Assembly: GCA_944470555.2 (NCBI GenBank)
Contig: OX104134.1
Span: 114,756,701-114,820,700, forward strand
Direction: 5' to 3'
From: Heterobilharzia americana
Taxonomy: Eukaryota; Platyhelminthes; Trematoda; Strigeidida; Schistosomatidae
DNA length: 64,000 nucleotides
In this document: piece after piece, positions 55,201 to 60,185 of the stretch
Layout of the letters: each line of letters opens with the position of its first letter
Position numbering within the stretch: the first letter of the stretch is position 1
The notes under the pieces: model-generated
Databases searched by the model: none
What the model saw: only the letters and a program-made list of their open reading frames with translations
What the model was told of the DNA's origin: nothing
Made by a program: the position numbers and the translations under genes

Positions 55201-58200
55201 TTAAAGTAGCCCCCACATATGCTCATGACACTTTGAGAAAGTTCTTCAATAGAGAATATCATTCCGTAGCTTTCCATACATGATAGTTACGTTAGACAGT
55301 ATCTGTGTGTAAAAGTGCTTCACAGCCATTTGTTTTGAGAGCAACTTATTCTCATTCACCTTCTGTTAGGATATGGCATGTAGTCAAAAGACTCATAGAC
55401 TTACTCAGTGGTTTAGAGCTGACTCACCCTTGATTCTAGTTGAGGTCTAGGTCTACACCCACTAGGCTGGCATGAATGCCACTACCCGCCTGAATGGTAA
55501 CTAGCGTTACCATATCGGTAGCGACCTTTTATTGAGATAATTTCATGCTCGGTAATGACAATAAAGTGATGGAAAAGTCTTCTTAAATCCTATCTGATAA
55601 GCAGTACTGTGATACGAGTGACTCAAATAATTCCTTACTGCAGCGAACTGCCGGATATTCGTGACATAATATTCGTCTTAGTGACCAGCAGTAGAATCTA
55701 GGATGCGCATTTCGTCCTATTTGAGACTCGTTAACTGGATTTATCTATACCCCAGTGAGAGTTGTTCCCGCTGAAACTCAAACTCGGTACTCATCGTTTC
55801 AAATGCAAAAGTGTTATTCACTAGGCCACTGAGGCATCAGAACCAGAAGTCGACTAGTTTGGCTCTGTATAGCAACGCAGAATTACAAGTATCAAAACAA
55901 CAACAGTAGGGACGATAACACTTGCTGGGATGCAGGTACATCCAACGGATGAGTCCCAGACAGGACGATACGTGGATTCAACTGCTAGTCACCAAAATTA
56001 ATATAGCATCATGGGTGAAATTCTGTTGAGTCAGTAACCTTCGAGGTACATCAATTTATGAACTAAAAACCTTAAAGTGTGGAATGCTTGCGATTAAAAT
56101 ACCTTAGGAACTTTTCAAAACAGTATTTAATCGAAAAAATTGACGAAGCCACCTAACCCTTCTTTAATACTCGCTTGTCGTATGCTTAGTTAATTCACGA
56201 GACCTAGAACAGTTTCATATGTCTTTCACACCAAGCGCTGATTGAAGACAACTTTTACTGAGATCAGACAAGTTAACTTCACTCTTTGAATTGATTTAGG
56301 TAGGAAATTACTATGCAGAATTAAGTAAGCGCACAACAGGTTCATCCACATAATGAAACTAGTATATTACCTTTTTGAAACATTTATTTATCATATCCTT
56401 TATAGTTCTGTTTTCATTTTGAAAGTTTTTAAGGATTTTATTCATTTTAAGTTATTTATCGTGAACTGACATCAGTTGGGGAACCATAGAAAAACTATGA
56501 GCCCTGGATAGCTATTTTGTCCTTTTAGGAAATTTATCAGCAATGCACACCATGGCCTCGCCAAAGACCGAAACTAGTACCTTCGGGTTTCATGGTCGGG
56601 CATCGGGCTATATCATGAATTAACAGGAGTAATAAAATGGGGACCGATGGGTTCCGACCCAGTCACTCAACGGTAAAGTGCTTCCTGCGAATCATGAAGA
56701 TCCTGGGTGCATCCTGATGAGAGTTAACATACTGGGACTGAATAGATCTTCGGTGCTTCCAACTTTTCACTGTTTCTACAACTAATATCAATCAGTGATG
56801 AATACCAACTTTTTCCTTTCACGTTTAATTTTCAGTATTCCGAAACACTTCGTTGTCGATCAAAAATGGGGTAAATCTACTTAAATTCCGTAGGAAATTT
56901 TGAGCACTCGATATCTGGATCTTTGAGTCTCGTACTTTGCTTCTATGTTCATTTAGACATATTCCAGAAGTTACTCTTAGAGTAAAGTTATAAAGTCCGA
57001 ATAAGATATCTAAGTCGGTGGTGCCAAAATAGAAAAATAGCAGTATGATATGCAACTATATTTAAATAAGTTTAGATAGGTAGCTGTAAAGCCTACCTAC
57101 TACGCTACAAAGCTATGACTCCCAGTAATTTAATGCACTGTAGCATTTCAAAATAATATTTGTTTTCTAGCGTTCTGCTGTTTATCATGAGCACAATAAA
57201 AATAAGATATTTATTCATGTACAGGAAACTTGTTCGATGGTAACCAAGGCATATTAAAGAAGTAAAACATCAAAATTCGATTCTGCTTCACTGAACTTAA
57301 GCTAGGAGATATTGACATTATACAAATAAGGTATTATTTGTTTACAGAGTTGATTATTAACCTTACTCAGTGCTTCAAAACGATATGAATTTATATGGTT
57401 CACTTAAGTACTTATATGGCTTTCTTGGTAATGTATGAAGATGATTCAGTAACCTCTTTGTTTCGGAATTTTTATGAGTTTACATTATTTACTCACGAAA
57501 GATTAGCTCCCACTTAGTCACTGACCATGAATTACATTATATATTCGCCGACTTTTTATTTTAGCACGGAACTGCACAACAACAGAAAATCTAGCAAGTA
57601 ACAGGTGAATTAAGAAAGGTATTACGCAGTACCAGGTGGACACCCTGCCTCTATTCTGATCGTACGTGTTTCTGTAAAGACTTATGTTTGAAGTAAACAG
57701 TTAGCCATTGTATTACTTACTGTCAACCATGTTTTTCATGATTCCTATATCATGATGTCTATCACTTTCCTAATATTTTGCCGACCTATTACATTTAGAC
57801 TTTTGCTTATCTACCCATCTTATTTTGAATTCATATTCGTTTTATATTGGTAGGTACATGTTGAGTTTTGCTTGTATACTTATTATGTGACTTTCAGAGT
57901 TAACTATTCTGTCACTTACAGAAACCGGAGCTGATTCAATATCTTTTACAATTTCGTCATAGTGAAGCAAAAATAAGAGCAGTTTTCAAATGATACATAA
58001 ACTTGTGTTGTACTTATAGATGATTTCAACAGATAATAATAACTGATACCTGTTGCACAAGAGGTGGCTGTCCTCACTTGGTGGCCTACTGAATAACGCT
58101 CTGGCGTTTGAAGCAATGAGTATTGAGTTCGGTTTTCAGTGAGAAAAAAAGAATCACTGGGGTGCAGTTACATCCAATTGACAGTCCCAAATAGGACAAA

Positions 58201-58557
58201 CTGCGCATCCTGGATTCAACTGCTAGCCACCATCAAGAAAGTTAAAAAATATAGCTTCTCCCAATATTAGATGAACACATGTTAGTATTGAACTGTTCTC
58301 TAAAGTATGCTTATTAAATCTAATTACTCACTAATATTTTCAATCATTTTGGCTAGAATTCAGTGCTGTGATAAATTATATTAGTTCATCAAATATGACA
58401 TTGAGATCCGTTAAAACTAGAAGGCGTTTATTTCCAAAAACTGGCTTGCAAAATATGTACACTTACCATCCGGGTGATTGGCTGTAGTCAAAAGAACTAG
58501 AAGATTGAATATTGTAGAATAAAAATCAGTGAATGGTGAAGATGTAGCATTTACCAT
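12588..58557 (-). CDS. TPCN: Two-pore channel (TPC) gene, partial, 14 exons
   Basis: Spliced span of a two-pore cation channel, an endolysosomal Ca2+/Na+ channel with two six-helix repeats per subunit that works as a dimer. In transcript order the exons are A 58467-58557, B 53704-53834, C 50059-50134, D 47257-47281, E 44461-44548, F 40655-40747, G 35602-35721, H 34205-34266, I 27151-27271, J 26274-26317, K 24376-24431, L 21599-21833, M 16307-16376, N 12588-12670. All borders are GT/AG and all phases agree, giving 431 uninterrupted codons. Visible parts are the domain I pore helix and filter (TTANHPD), IS6, a cytosolic linker, IIS1-IIS5, and the domain II pore (VVNNWHV). The pattern resembles vertebrate TPC2/TPC3 more than TPC1, judged from remembered family features. 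IS1-IS5, IIS6 and the C-terminus are missing from the model. Introns hold RTE, Penelope and SINE insertions. Exons C, D, E, J and K rest mainly on position and phase. A transcript alignment would settle the model. Confidence 0.85.
13215..14625 (+). mobile_element. RTE/SR2-like LINE, 5'-truncated copy 2
   Basis: Begins inside the RT domain (KNWGIMLLSTRSK block), continues through the motif A region (FIDFEKAFDS) and the 3' end. It terminates in ACTAGAAACCCAAGGGACAAA with an AATAATAATATATAATG tail. Bases 13740-14615 are nearly identical to 11160-12030. Inactive, with stops and an internal deletion near 13680-13740. Confidence 0.8.
14630..15480. other. TPC intron, AT-rich
   Basis: No gene or recognisable repeat seen. 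It lies in the intron between TPC exons M and N. Confidence 0.5.
15490..16210 (+). mobile_element. Second LINE family, 3' end, with internal inverted piece
   Basis: The plus strand carries the decayed C-terminal region (reads like HRLRWLGHVL...GPGWKKARGGQTKTWH in the 41450-41701 copy), then a 3' UTR ending in an ATGATGATGATGAT tail near 16195. Bases about 15733-15900 are an inverted copy of this family's own 3' tail, bracketed by GATGCAG at 15725-15731 and 15898-15904. Confidence 0.55.
16307..16376 (-). CDS. TPCN: TPC exon M: domain II turret before the pore
   Basis: 70 bases, acceptor TATCTTTTAACAG, donor GTAAGT: one base plus 23 codons, ending in phase 0. It contains CGSYQELAYW and NFNDFA, matching the conserved Cys-Gly-Ser...Tyr-Trp...Asn-Phe-Asp-Asp-Phe-Ala stretch in TPC2. 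It joins directly to exon N. Confidence 0.92.
16377..19710. other. Intron L-M, single-copy-looking DNA
   Basis: AT-rich, with an (ATT)n tract at 17627-17643. A 107-codon basic minus frame (18218-18541) is discussed under findings. No other feature was recognised. Confidence 0.4.
19715..20945 (-). mobile_element. RTE/SR2-like LINE, 5'-truncated copy
   Basis: Minus strand. It starts in RT near 20940 (coding FNSSYMP-like), includes a TAGTC microsatellite at 20753-20782, and ends at the CCACTAGGTGCCCAAGGACAAAT terminus with a short AAT-type tail. Nearly identical to 38640-39865 in inverse orientation, microsatellite included. Not intact. Confidence 0.78.
20950..21598. other. Intron sequence below TPC exon L
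   Basis: AT-rich intron DNA. I see no gene or element in it. Confidence 0.45.
21599..21833 (-). CDS. TPCN: TPC exon L: domain II S4, S4-S5 linker and S5
   Basis: The largest exon, 235 bases, acceptor CTACACTTTTCAG, donor GTAAGT: two bases, 77 codons and two bases. It begins TIWDVVRLTN, then S4 with spaced arginines (LLLLRATRLISLFRWAR), an S4-S5 linker (VLADLPRNLSPVLGILL) and S5 (FYFYALLGMNLF). It ends with two N-glycosylation sequons (NST, NAS) in the luminal loop, where TPC2 also has sequons. The LWD/IWD motif before S4 and the (Y/F)A(I/L)(I/L)G(I/M)NLF end of S5 identify a TPC domain II. Confidence 0.93.
21834..22750. other. Intron K-L with a plus-strand open frame
   Basis: AT-rich. It contains a plus frame (22293-22592, 99 codons) rich in Cys, Tyr and Phe that ends YGCRF. 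Not assignable; see findings. Confidence 0.3.
22752..23035. repeat. Hammerhead SINE pair (SM-alpha-like), inverted
   Basis: A minus-oriented copy (about 22752-22905) is followed at once by a plus-oriented copy (about 22910-23035). Their outer ends are complementary: TTCATCTTGG...ACTAGTGGAATCCAG against GATTCCACTACTAGTCACCAAGATGAA. The minus copy keeps CTGACGA but has GGAA for the second core block, so both ribozymes look mutated. Confidence 0.65.
23036..24375. other. Intron K-L, remainder
   Basis: AT-rich. Possible old repeat pieces occur around 23470-23560. No gene recognised. Confidence 0.35.
24376..24431 (-). CDS. TPCN: TPC exon K: domain II S3-S4 loop
   Basis: 56 bases, acceptor TTAGTTATTCGACAG, donor GTGAGT: one base, 18 codons and one base, the exact phase needed between exons J and L. 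It encodes a polar, lysine-rich loop (YVELQKYLTKMNRKIFSF). The junction codon with exon L gives Met before TIWDVV. Confidence 0.65.
24432..26273. other. Intron J-K
   Basis: AT-rich intron with a (GA)n tract at about 26092-26111. A 75-codon minus frame at 25689-25916 has no recognisable family. Confidence 0.4.
26092..26111 (+). repeat. (GA)n microsatellite
   Basis: Ten GA units in a row within an intron. Confidence 0.9.
26274..26317 (-). CDS. TPCN: TPC exon J: domain II S3 end
   Basis: 44 bases, acceptor CTTACATTTTTCAG, donor GTAAGT. It opens in phase 0 after exon I and leaves two bases. It encodes IFKLCELGLLIANL, which completes the S3 helix. Sequence identity to known channels is low. Support comes from strong splice sites, phase and hydrophobicity. 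Confidence 0.62.
27151..27271 (-). CDS. TPCN: TPC exon I: domain II S2-S3
   Basis: 121 bases, acceptor GTTTGTCAG, donor GTGAGT: one base plus 40 codons. S2 reads WCFVIYYLFEQ, followed by AYGRKTFFSKKSNVF and the start of S3. The YYLxE...A.G...(Y/F)...SNVF pattern is the S2-S3 signature of TPC domain II. Confidence 0.87.
27272..29450. other. Intron H-I, first part
   Basis: AT-rich DNA without recognisable genes. Similar phrases (CAGCTGTTGCCAGGATATCC and GTTACTTCAGTAGTCG) near 28460-28660 suggest a weak local duplication. Confidence 0.35.
29455..29570 (-). repeat. tRNA-headed SINE remnant
   Basis: The reverse complement reads GTGGCTCATTTACTTG (A-box-like) and AGTTCGAGCCTCGC (B-box-like), about the spacing of a tRNA promoter. 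No hammerhead core is attached. Confidence 0.4.
29571..33310. other. Intron H-I, second part
   Basis: AT-rich. Frames at 31012-31209, 31750-31935 and 32859-33080 (plus) are short and not recognised. No element identified. Confidence 0.35.
33315..33450 (-). repeat. SM-alpha-like hammerhead SINE, decayed
   Basis: The reverse complement gives AGTCCCAAATAGGACGAAAT followed by GTGGATTCCACTGCTAGCCA and the family 3' end CCATCATTACTATG. Stem II and the GAAA block are kept, but the CTGACGA block is destroyed. Confidence 0.65.
34205..34266 (-). CDS. TPCN: TPC exon H: domain II S1-S2 loop
   Basis: 62 bases, excellent acceptor (TTTTTCTCTGTTTCATTTTACAAG), donor GTATCT. It begins in phase 0 and leaves two bases, which is what exons G and I need. 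The junction codon gives Asn just before WCFVIYYL. The loop is 20 residues plus the junction Asn, close to the loop length in human TPC2. Confidence 0.75.
34640..34800 (-). repeat. tRNA-headed SINE, decayed hammerhead
   Basis: The reverse complement shows CAGCTTAGTCAATAATT (A-box-like) and AGGTTCGAATCTTC (B box), followed by a corrupt core-like stretch with GTGAAACC. A related sequence continues to about 35110 and shares phrases with 43660-43800. Confidence 0.4.
35602..35721 (-). CDS. TPCN: TPC exon G: domain II S1
   Basis: 120 bases (40 codons, phase 0 to 0), acceptor GTGCTTTATTCAG, donor GTAAGT. A basic amphipathic lead-in (SRFARMFQRW) is followed by the first membrane helix of domain II (FELVSIAVSVLNVIFLC). 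This matches the charged pre-S1 segment followed by S1 in TPC domain II. Confidence 0.8.
35930..36585 (-). mobile_element. Penelope-like element, C-terminal GIY-YIG fragment
   Basis: The minus frame at 36572-36240 (110 codons, continuing past 36240) encodes IIYKISCNNCSQHYTGQSG, then RPLRLRLHEHRLAIKR. This is the GIY-YIG-like nuclease of Penelope-like elements preceded by the usual CxxC-type segment. In this copy the second motif is HYTG rather than (Y/K)YIG. The frame is open for over 330 bases. Downstream of it on the same strand is a hammerhead-like core at 35996-36024. Confidence 0.72.
36830..39875 (+). mobile_element. RTE/SR2-like LINE, longest copy
   Basis: The 5' UTR begins near 36830, with the same GGCAACCCCACCCC-type start as the 10990 element. 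The endonuclease start lies at about 37065 (EIWNVHTMFE; CEISRWNGSGLSKL), followed by a large internal deletion (about 37320), then linker, RT motif A (TFIDFEKAFDRVD at 38560-38600), a TAGAC microsatellite at 38793-38821 and a full 3' end at about 39865. The many stops mean it is dead. About 3.0 kb long, inside the intron between TPC exons F and G. Confidence 0.8.
38793..38821 (+). repeat. (CTAGA)n microsatellite inside RTE
   Basis: Five to six CTAGA units followed by CTCGA variants. The same tract, reverse complemented, sits in the 19715-20945 copy. Confidence 0.85.
39880..40430. other. Intron F-G, AT-rich
   Basis: Nothing recognised. Confidence 0.4.
40430..40525 (+). repeat. tRNA-headed SINE remnant
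   Basis: A weak A-box-like stretch near 40440 is followed by CCACTGGTTCAACTCCTGC, a B-box-like stretch. No ribozyme core was seen. Confidence 0.35.
40655..40747 (-). CDS. TPCN: TPC exon F: linker helix before domain II
   Basis: 93 bases (31 codons, phase 0 to 0), acceptor TCGTAAAAAG after a T-rich tract, donor GTAAGA. It contains DLDAQQFMQLFQTLD, which matches the EF-hand-like segment before domain II in TPC proteins (Asp/Ser-x-x-x-Phe-x-x-Leu-Phe spacing). It ends PPFH and joins in frame to exon G. Confidence 0.82.
41115..41701 (-). mobile_element. Second LINE family, 3' end
   Basis: The minus frame at 41701-41450 encodes VVNLHRLRWLGHVLHIPSRR and GGQTKTWHECMKSLT, a C-terminal region seen after RT in non-LTR elements. 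The 3' UTR then runs to a (ATG)n tail, seen on the plus strand as (CAT)n at 41132-41157. It is 5'-truncated. A 47950-48245 copy shares the tail. Confidence 0.62.
41132..41157 (+). repeat. (CAT)n tail of LINE
   Basis: Eight to nine CAT units forming the 3' tail of the adjacent minus-strand LINE. Confidence 0.85.
41702..43080. other. Intron E-F, AT-rich
   Basis: No gene or recognisable element. Short minus frame at 41780-41989 unassigned. Confidence 0.4.
43085..43500. repeat. Hammerhead SINE pair, third family
   Basis: A minus piece (about 43090-43155) has CTGACGA, a GTGC/GCAT stem II and GAAA. A plus copy (43335-43490) has a tRNA-like head (ATAGCTCAGTGGTAACC), then CTGACAA, a GTGCC..GCAC stem and GAGA. 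The plus core is mutated at two essential positions. The inverted arrangement repeats that of the SM-alpha pairs. Confidence 0.55.
43501..44460. other. Intron E-F, remainder
   Basis: Bases 43660-43800 share phrases with 34900-35000 (a minor repeat family). The rest is AT-rich with nothing recognised. Confidence 0.35.
44461..44548 (-). CDS. TPCN: TPC exon E: interdomain linker
   Basis: 88 bases, acceptor AAATTCAG, donor GTGAGT: one base plus 29 codons, ending in phase 0. It encodes a polar helix (SSSDIAQLINTINIDTWKR) that fits the helical linker between the two TPC repeats, whose hydrophobic spacing resembles human TPC2. The frame stays open upstream of the acceptor, but no other AG is available there. 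Confidence 0.68.
44715..46400 (-). mobile_element. Penelope-like element, RT end and GIY-YIG
   Basis: Minus strand from about 46400. A degraded N-terminal segment (46347-46138) comes first, then an RT block near 45950 (RQVDRAPMGSPL, the VDGVAMGSPL motif). The (Y/F)xDD block is missing, as if deleted. Next come QYTHFLSFLPMRYKRIMIKC (45640-45580) and the tail (45497-45144) ahead of the GIY-YIG remnant. It is homologous to 1-862. It lies in the TPC intron between exons D and E. Not functional. Confidence 0.65.
46401..47256. other. Intron D-E, upper part
   Basis: AT-rich DNA. A plus frame at 46966-47208 (80 codons) is not recognised. Confidence 0.35.
47257..47281 (-). CDS. TPCN: TPC exon D: 25-base microexon in the linker (tentative)
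   Basis: Candidate microexon between acceptor ...CCATGAG and donor GTAAGG. Exons C and E cannot be joined directly, because the C/E junction creates a stop. An exon of length 1 modulo 3 is therefore needed between them. This one adds about nine residues (NDITVKSN plus a junction Val) and restores the linker length expected from TPC2. The acceptor is poor, so another small exon is possible. Confidence 0.35.
47282..47949. other. Intron C-D, lower part
   Basis: A plus frame at 47641-47847 (68 codons) is not recognised. Nothing else seen. Confidence 0.35.
47950..48245 (-). mobile_element. Second LINE family, 3' UTR fragment
   Basis: On the plus strand it begins ATCATCATCA (tail) and CAGGACCAGGCATTACTGCG and runs to AGTCTCCAACAATTGG. 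This matches the 3' UTR of the 41115-41701 copy. Strongly 5'-truncated. Confidence 0.6.
48330..49850 (+). mobile_element. Penelope-like element, RT and GIY-YIG remnant
   Basis: Plus-strand blocks in order. KVHKSSYPIRPIVSGG-like (about 48690-48735) is the RT finger/palm motif. VDDTFTVLKSG (about 48872-48900) is the catalytic YVDDT block. MLDCRIKRRTDGG (49000) follows, then SFHSMSVKAGLVKCLGDRAR (49095-49155). CNDCEVKYVGQTSR and RVAEHRTLAKHRM (49510-49600) are the GIY-YIG nuclease with its KYVG motif. Frameshifts separate them. It is a different family from the 44715-46400 copy. Confidence 0.72.
50059..50134 (-). CDS. TPCN: TPC exon C: linker after IS6
   Basis: 76 bases, with a good acceptor (GGTTCTTTACAG) and a weaker donor (GTATAA). 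It opens in phase 0, as exon B requires, and leaves one base. The product is polar and basic and contains KTRKACLKTI. This falls at the position where TPC2 has a basic segment followed by TRAAF. Support is the acceptor, the phase and the positional match. The donor could be elsewhere. Confidence 0.62.
50240..50415 (-). repeat. tRNA-headed hammerhead SINE
   Basis: The reverse complement has TAGCTTAGTATTAACG (A box), GCAGGTTCGAGTTTTAGG (B box), then CTGACGA, a short stem and AAAA instead of GAAA. The first core block is intact and the second has one change, so it is probably inactive. Confidence 0.6.
50640..50805 (+). repeat. SM-alpha-like SINE, decayed
   Basis: tRNA-like head GTTGGATAACGCTTTGTCATT with GGGTTCGACTCTCCCG (B box), then CCCGCTGGGATGAAGG and the family end CTTCACTGCTAGCCATC. 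The hammerhead core is no longer recognisable. Confidence 0.6.
50806..52500. other. Intron B-C, AT-rich
   Basis: No gene recognised. A plus frame at 51542-51784 (80 codons) has no visible family. Confidence 0.4.
52540..52790. repeat. SM-alpha-like hammerhead SINE pair, inverted
   Basis: A minus copy (about 52544-52660) and a plus piece (about 52688-52785) have complementary outer parts. The minus core has TTGACGA and an intact ACGAAACGC block. The plus core has TTGATGA with GAGG in place of GAAA. Both have lost the essential first C, so cleavage is unlikely. Confidence 0.65.
52800..53703. other. Intron B-C, upper end
   Basis: AT-rich, with an (AT)n run near 53161-53175. No gene seen beyond exon B. 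Confidence 0.4.
53704..53834 (-). CDS. TPCN: TPC exon B: domain I post-filter and S6 helix
   Basis: 131 bases, acceptor ATTTTAG, donor GTAAGT: two bases to finish a codon, then 43 codons, ending in phase 0. The product runs LIPSYNVNR, then a hydrophobic S6 helix (FLNILTAAVYSEF), then SGYLL. The order Pro-Ser/Ala-Tyr, Asn-Arg and Asn-hydrophobic-hydrophobic-Thr-Ala is characteristic of TPC domain I S6. Where human TPC2 has Arg in its FRGYL segment, this protein has Ser (FSGYL). Confidence 0.9.
54274..54503. repeat. SM-alpha-like hammerhead SINE with long inverted arm
   Basis: Arms 54274-54345 and 54432-54503 (72 bases each) are complementary apart from a few positions. The 86-base spacer carries a tRNA-like head (ACGCCCTTGCGTTTGAAGCG and GAGTCCGGATCCCGATGGG). 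The plus arm holds a complete hammerhead core (see next entry). The minus arm also keeps CTGACGA and GAAA. Confidence 0.75.
54428..54472 (+). ncRNA. Hammerhead ribozyme, complete core
   Basis: ATCCAG (54428-54433) pairs with CTGGAT (54467-54472) as stem I. CTGACGA (54434-54440) and GAAA (54455-54458) form the core. GTCC/GGAT forms stem II around CAAAAA. TGCGCA makes a minimal stem III before the ATC cleavage triplet (54464-54466). This is the schistosome SM-alpha ribozyme layout, which in the known family works best as a dimer because stem III is so short. Self-cleavage is inferred, not shown. Confidence 0.7.
54510..55390. other. Intron A-B, part
   Basis: AT-rich. No gene or element recognised. 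Confidence 0.4.
55395..55505 (+). repeat. tRNA-like SINE head
   Basis: TTACTCAGTGGTTTAGAGC resembles an A box region, and GAGGTCTAGGTCTACACC sits at about B-box distance. No ribozyme core follows. Confidence 0.35.
55670..56005. repeat. SM-alpha-like hammerhead SINE pair, inverted
   Basis: A minus copy (55670-55832, full length with head) is followed after a 75-base spacer by a plus 3' half (55907-56003). The minus core has GTTAACGA (G of CTGA lost) with GACGAAATGC. The plus core has CGGATGA with GACGATA. Both are mutated. Confidence 0.65.
56425..56790. repeat. tRNA-headed hammerhead SINE pair, second family
   Basis: A minus 3' half (about 56440-56580) has CTGATAA and CAAAA cores. A plus copy follows (about 56650-56785) with a head CCCAGTCACTCAACGG and a core CTGATGA / GACTGAAT. 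It belongs to the same family as 61117-61346, sharing the CTGACATCA end sequence. Decayed. Confidence 0.55.
56800..58070. other. Intron A-B, upper part
   Basis: AT-rich. A 76-codon minus frame (56825-57055) was not recognised. No element seen. Confidence 0.4.
58070..58240 (+). repeat. SM-alpha-like hammerhead SINE, decayed
   Basis: Head TGGCCTACTGAATAACGCTC and a poor B box. TTGACAG and GACAAACTGCGC replace the two core blocks. Ends in GGATTCAACTGCTAGCCACC, the family 3' end. Confidence 0.65.
58467..58557 (-). CDS. TPCN: TPC exon A: domain I pore helix and filter
   Basis: 91 bases after a polypyrimidine acceptor (TCCTTTCAG) and before donor GTAAGT. It starts in phase 0, encodes 30 codons and leaves one base (G). 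It begins with an N-A-T glycosylation sequon in the luminal loop. The pore helix ends in LLVLLTTANHPD, which matches the domain I filter region typical of two-pore channels. The leftover G plus the first two bases of exon B make the Val after Asp. The upstream exon, expected to hold IS5, was not found. Confidence 0.87.
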
Positions 58558-59685
58558 CTGAAAGGATAAATAATAATTCAAAATTACTACCGAAAATGGA
58601 TCAACTCTCTATTTATACCAACTTAATTCTTCTGTAAGAATTTCCTTATAATTTCTAAAGTCTGTATAAATAAATTTACTACTGTCAAAGTCGACCTTGT
58701 GGCCTAAAACTGTACTATACTAAACCATGGTTGACGTTTCTTAAAGCTTTTTGAACTATACTGGATATCTAAGGCGTCGGTGTTCGTTTTTACTTTGATT
58801 TCAAGTCACTTAAAACAACTTTGTTTTTTTACATTAATTGAGAAGTGCAAATACCGAAATAATGAATTTATTCTACTTTACTTAATTGAAATAACTGTTG
58901 GATACAATACACTATTTATTTTTTTTACTAACACCTCACACAACGCTTTATTTAGTCTATCATATAAAGCTGTACATTTTTTTCCGAACGAAACCATATC
59001 ATGTAGGTCAGTAACGTACTGTTGTTCTGAGTCGTGTGGAGAGATGTAGACTGTTTAGTTGGTGTCCTCGAGACGAAATAAATCTGTGGTTGACAACTCT
59101 TGATGGAATTTGTGAAAATTGGTCACAATGGCGCGGATGTATTCACTTTTTGACATCTTCCGAAGCCTGAATATTCACACTTACCTTATCTTCAGACTGC
59201 TTATTCTCTCACAAAACCCTGTTTACTTTGAAATCACTGCTTTTCTATCCCTCTGTTGTTTGTGTACTACTGTGAAGTATGGCAGCTTGAGTCGATGTAC
59301 AAGGTTCTACGCTGATTTTTTGTTAGTCAGTAACTTATTACATTGAAGCTGTTTCTTTAACGGCAGAATTATTTACTTTATTTTTTTGCATGAGTTAGGA
59401 TTCTAAGAACTCTTTCAATTTTTCTAATATATAAAACACTGACTTTCGTCCTTCTGAAGAAGAAGTAAAAGACTGGCAGTTTTTCAATATTTATAACTCG
59501 GAATGAAGGAATGTATTGCAGCAAACGGTAAGTTCCTTCATGAGTCATATTATTTTCACTAGTATTTTGGCATATTTGAGTACCAGTAATATGTGTATCA
59601 GATAAATGAAATGTAATAGCTAATTATTTTGTATATCTTTAAGCATGATATTTATCTATCTTTTCCATTGACTAGTGGTAAAAAT
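58558..59685. other. Sequence upstream of TPC exon A
   Basis: AT-rich. The exon preceding A should lie upstream on the minus strand, but I could not find it here. Plus frames at 58780-59049 and 59119-59346 were not recognised. Confidence 0.35.
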
Positions 59686-60185
59686 NNNNNNNNNNNNNNN
59701 NNNNNNNNNNNNNNNNNNNNNNNNNNNNNNNNNNNNNNNNNNNNNNNNNNNNNNNNNNNNNNNNNNNNNNNNNNNNNNNNNNNNNNNNNNNNNNNNNNNN
59801 NNNNNNNNNNNNNNNNNNNNNNNNNNNNNNNNNNNNNNNNNNNNNNNNNNNNNNNNNNNNNNNNNNNNNNNNNNNNNNNNNNNNNNNNNNNNNNNNNNNN
59901 NNNNNNNNNNNNNNNNNNNNNNNNNNNNNNNNNNNNNNNNNNNNNNNNNNNNNNNNNNNNNNNNNNNNNNNNNNNNNNNNNNNNNNNNNNNNNNNNNNNN
60001 NNNNNNNNNNNNNNNNNNNNNNNNNNNNNNNNNNNNNNNNNNNNNNNNNNNNNNNNNNNNNNNNNNNNNNNNNNNNNNNNNNNNNNNNNNNNNNNNNNNN
60101 NNNNNNNNNNNNNNNNNNNNNNNNNNNNNNNNNNNNNNNNNNNNNNNNNNNNNNNNNNNNNNNNNNNNNNNNNNNNNNNNNNNNN
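59686..60185. other. Assembly gap (500 N)
   Basis: Exactly 500 unknown bases, a round figure that suggests a placeholder gap of unknown true size. It lies upstream of TPC exon A and may hide IS4-IS5 exons. Confidence 0.95.
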
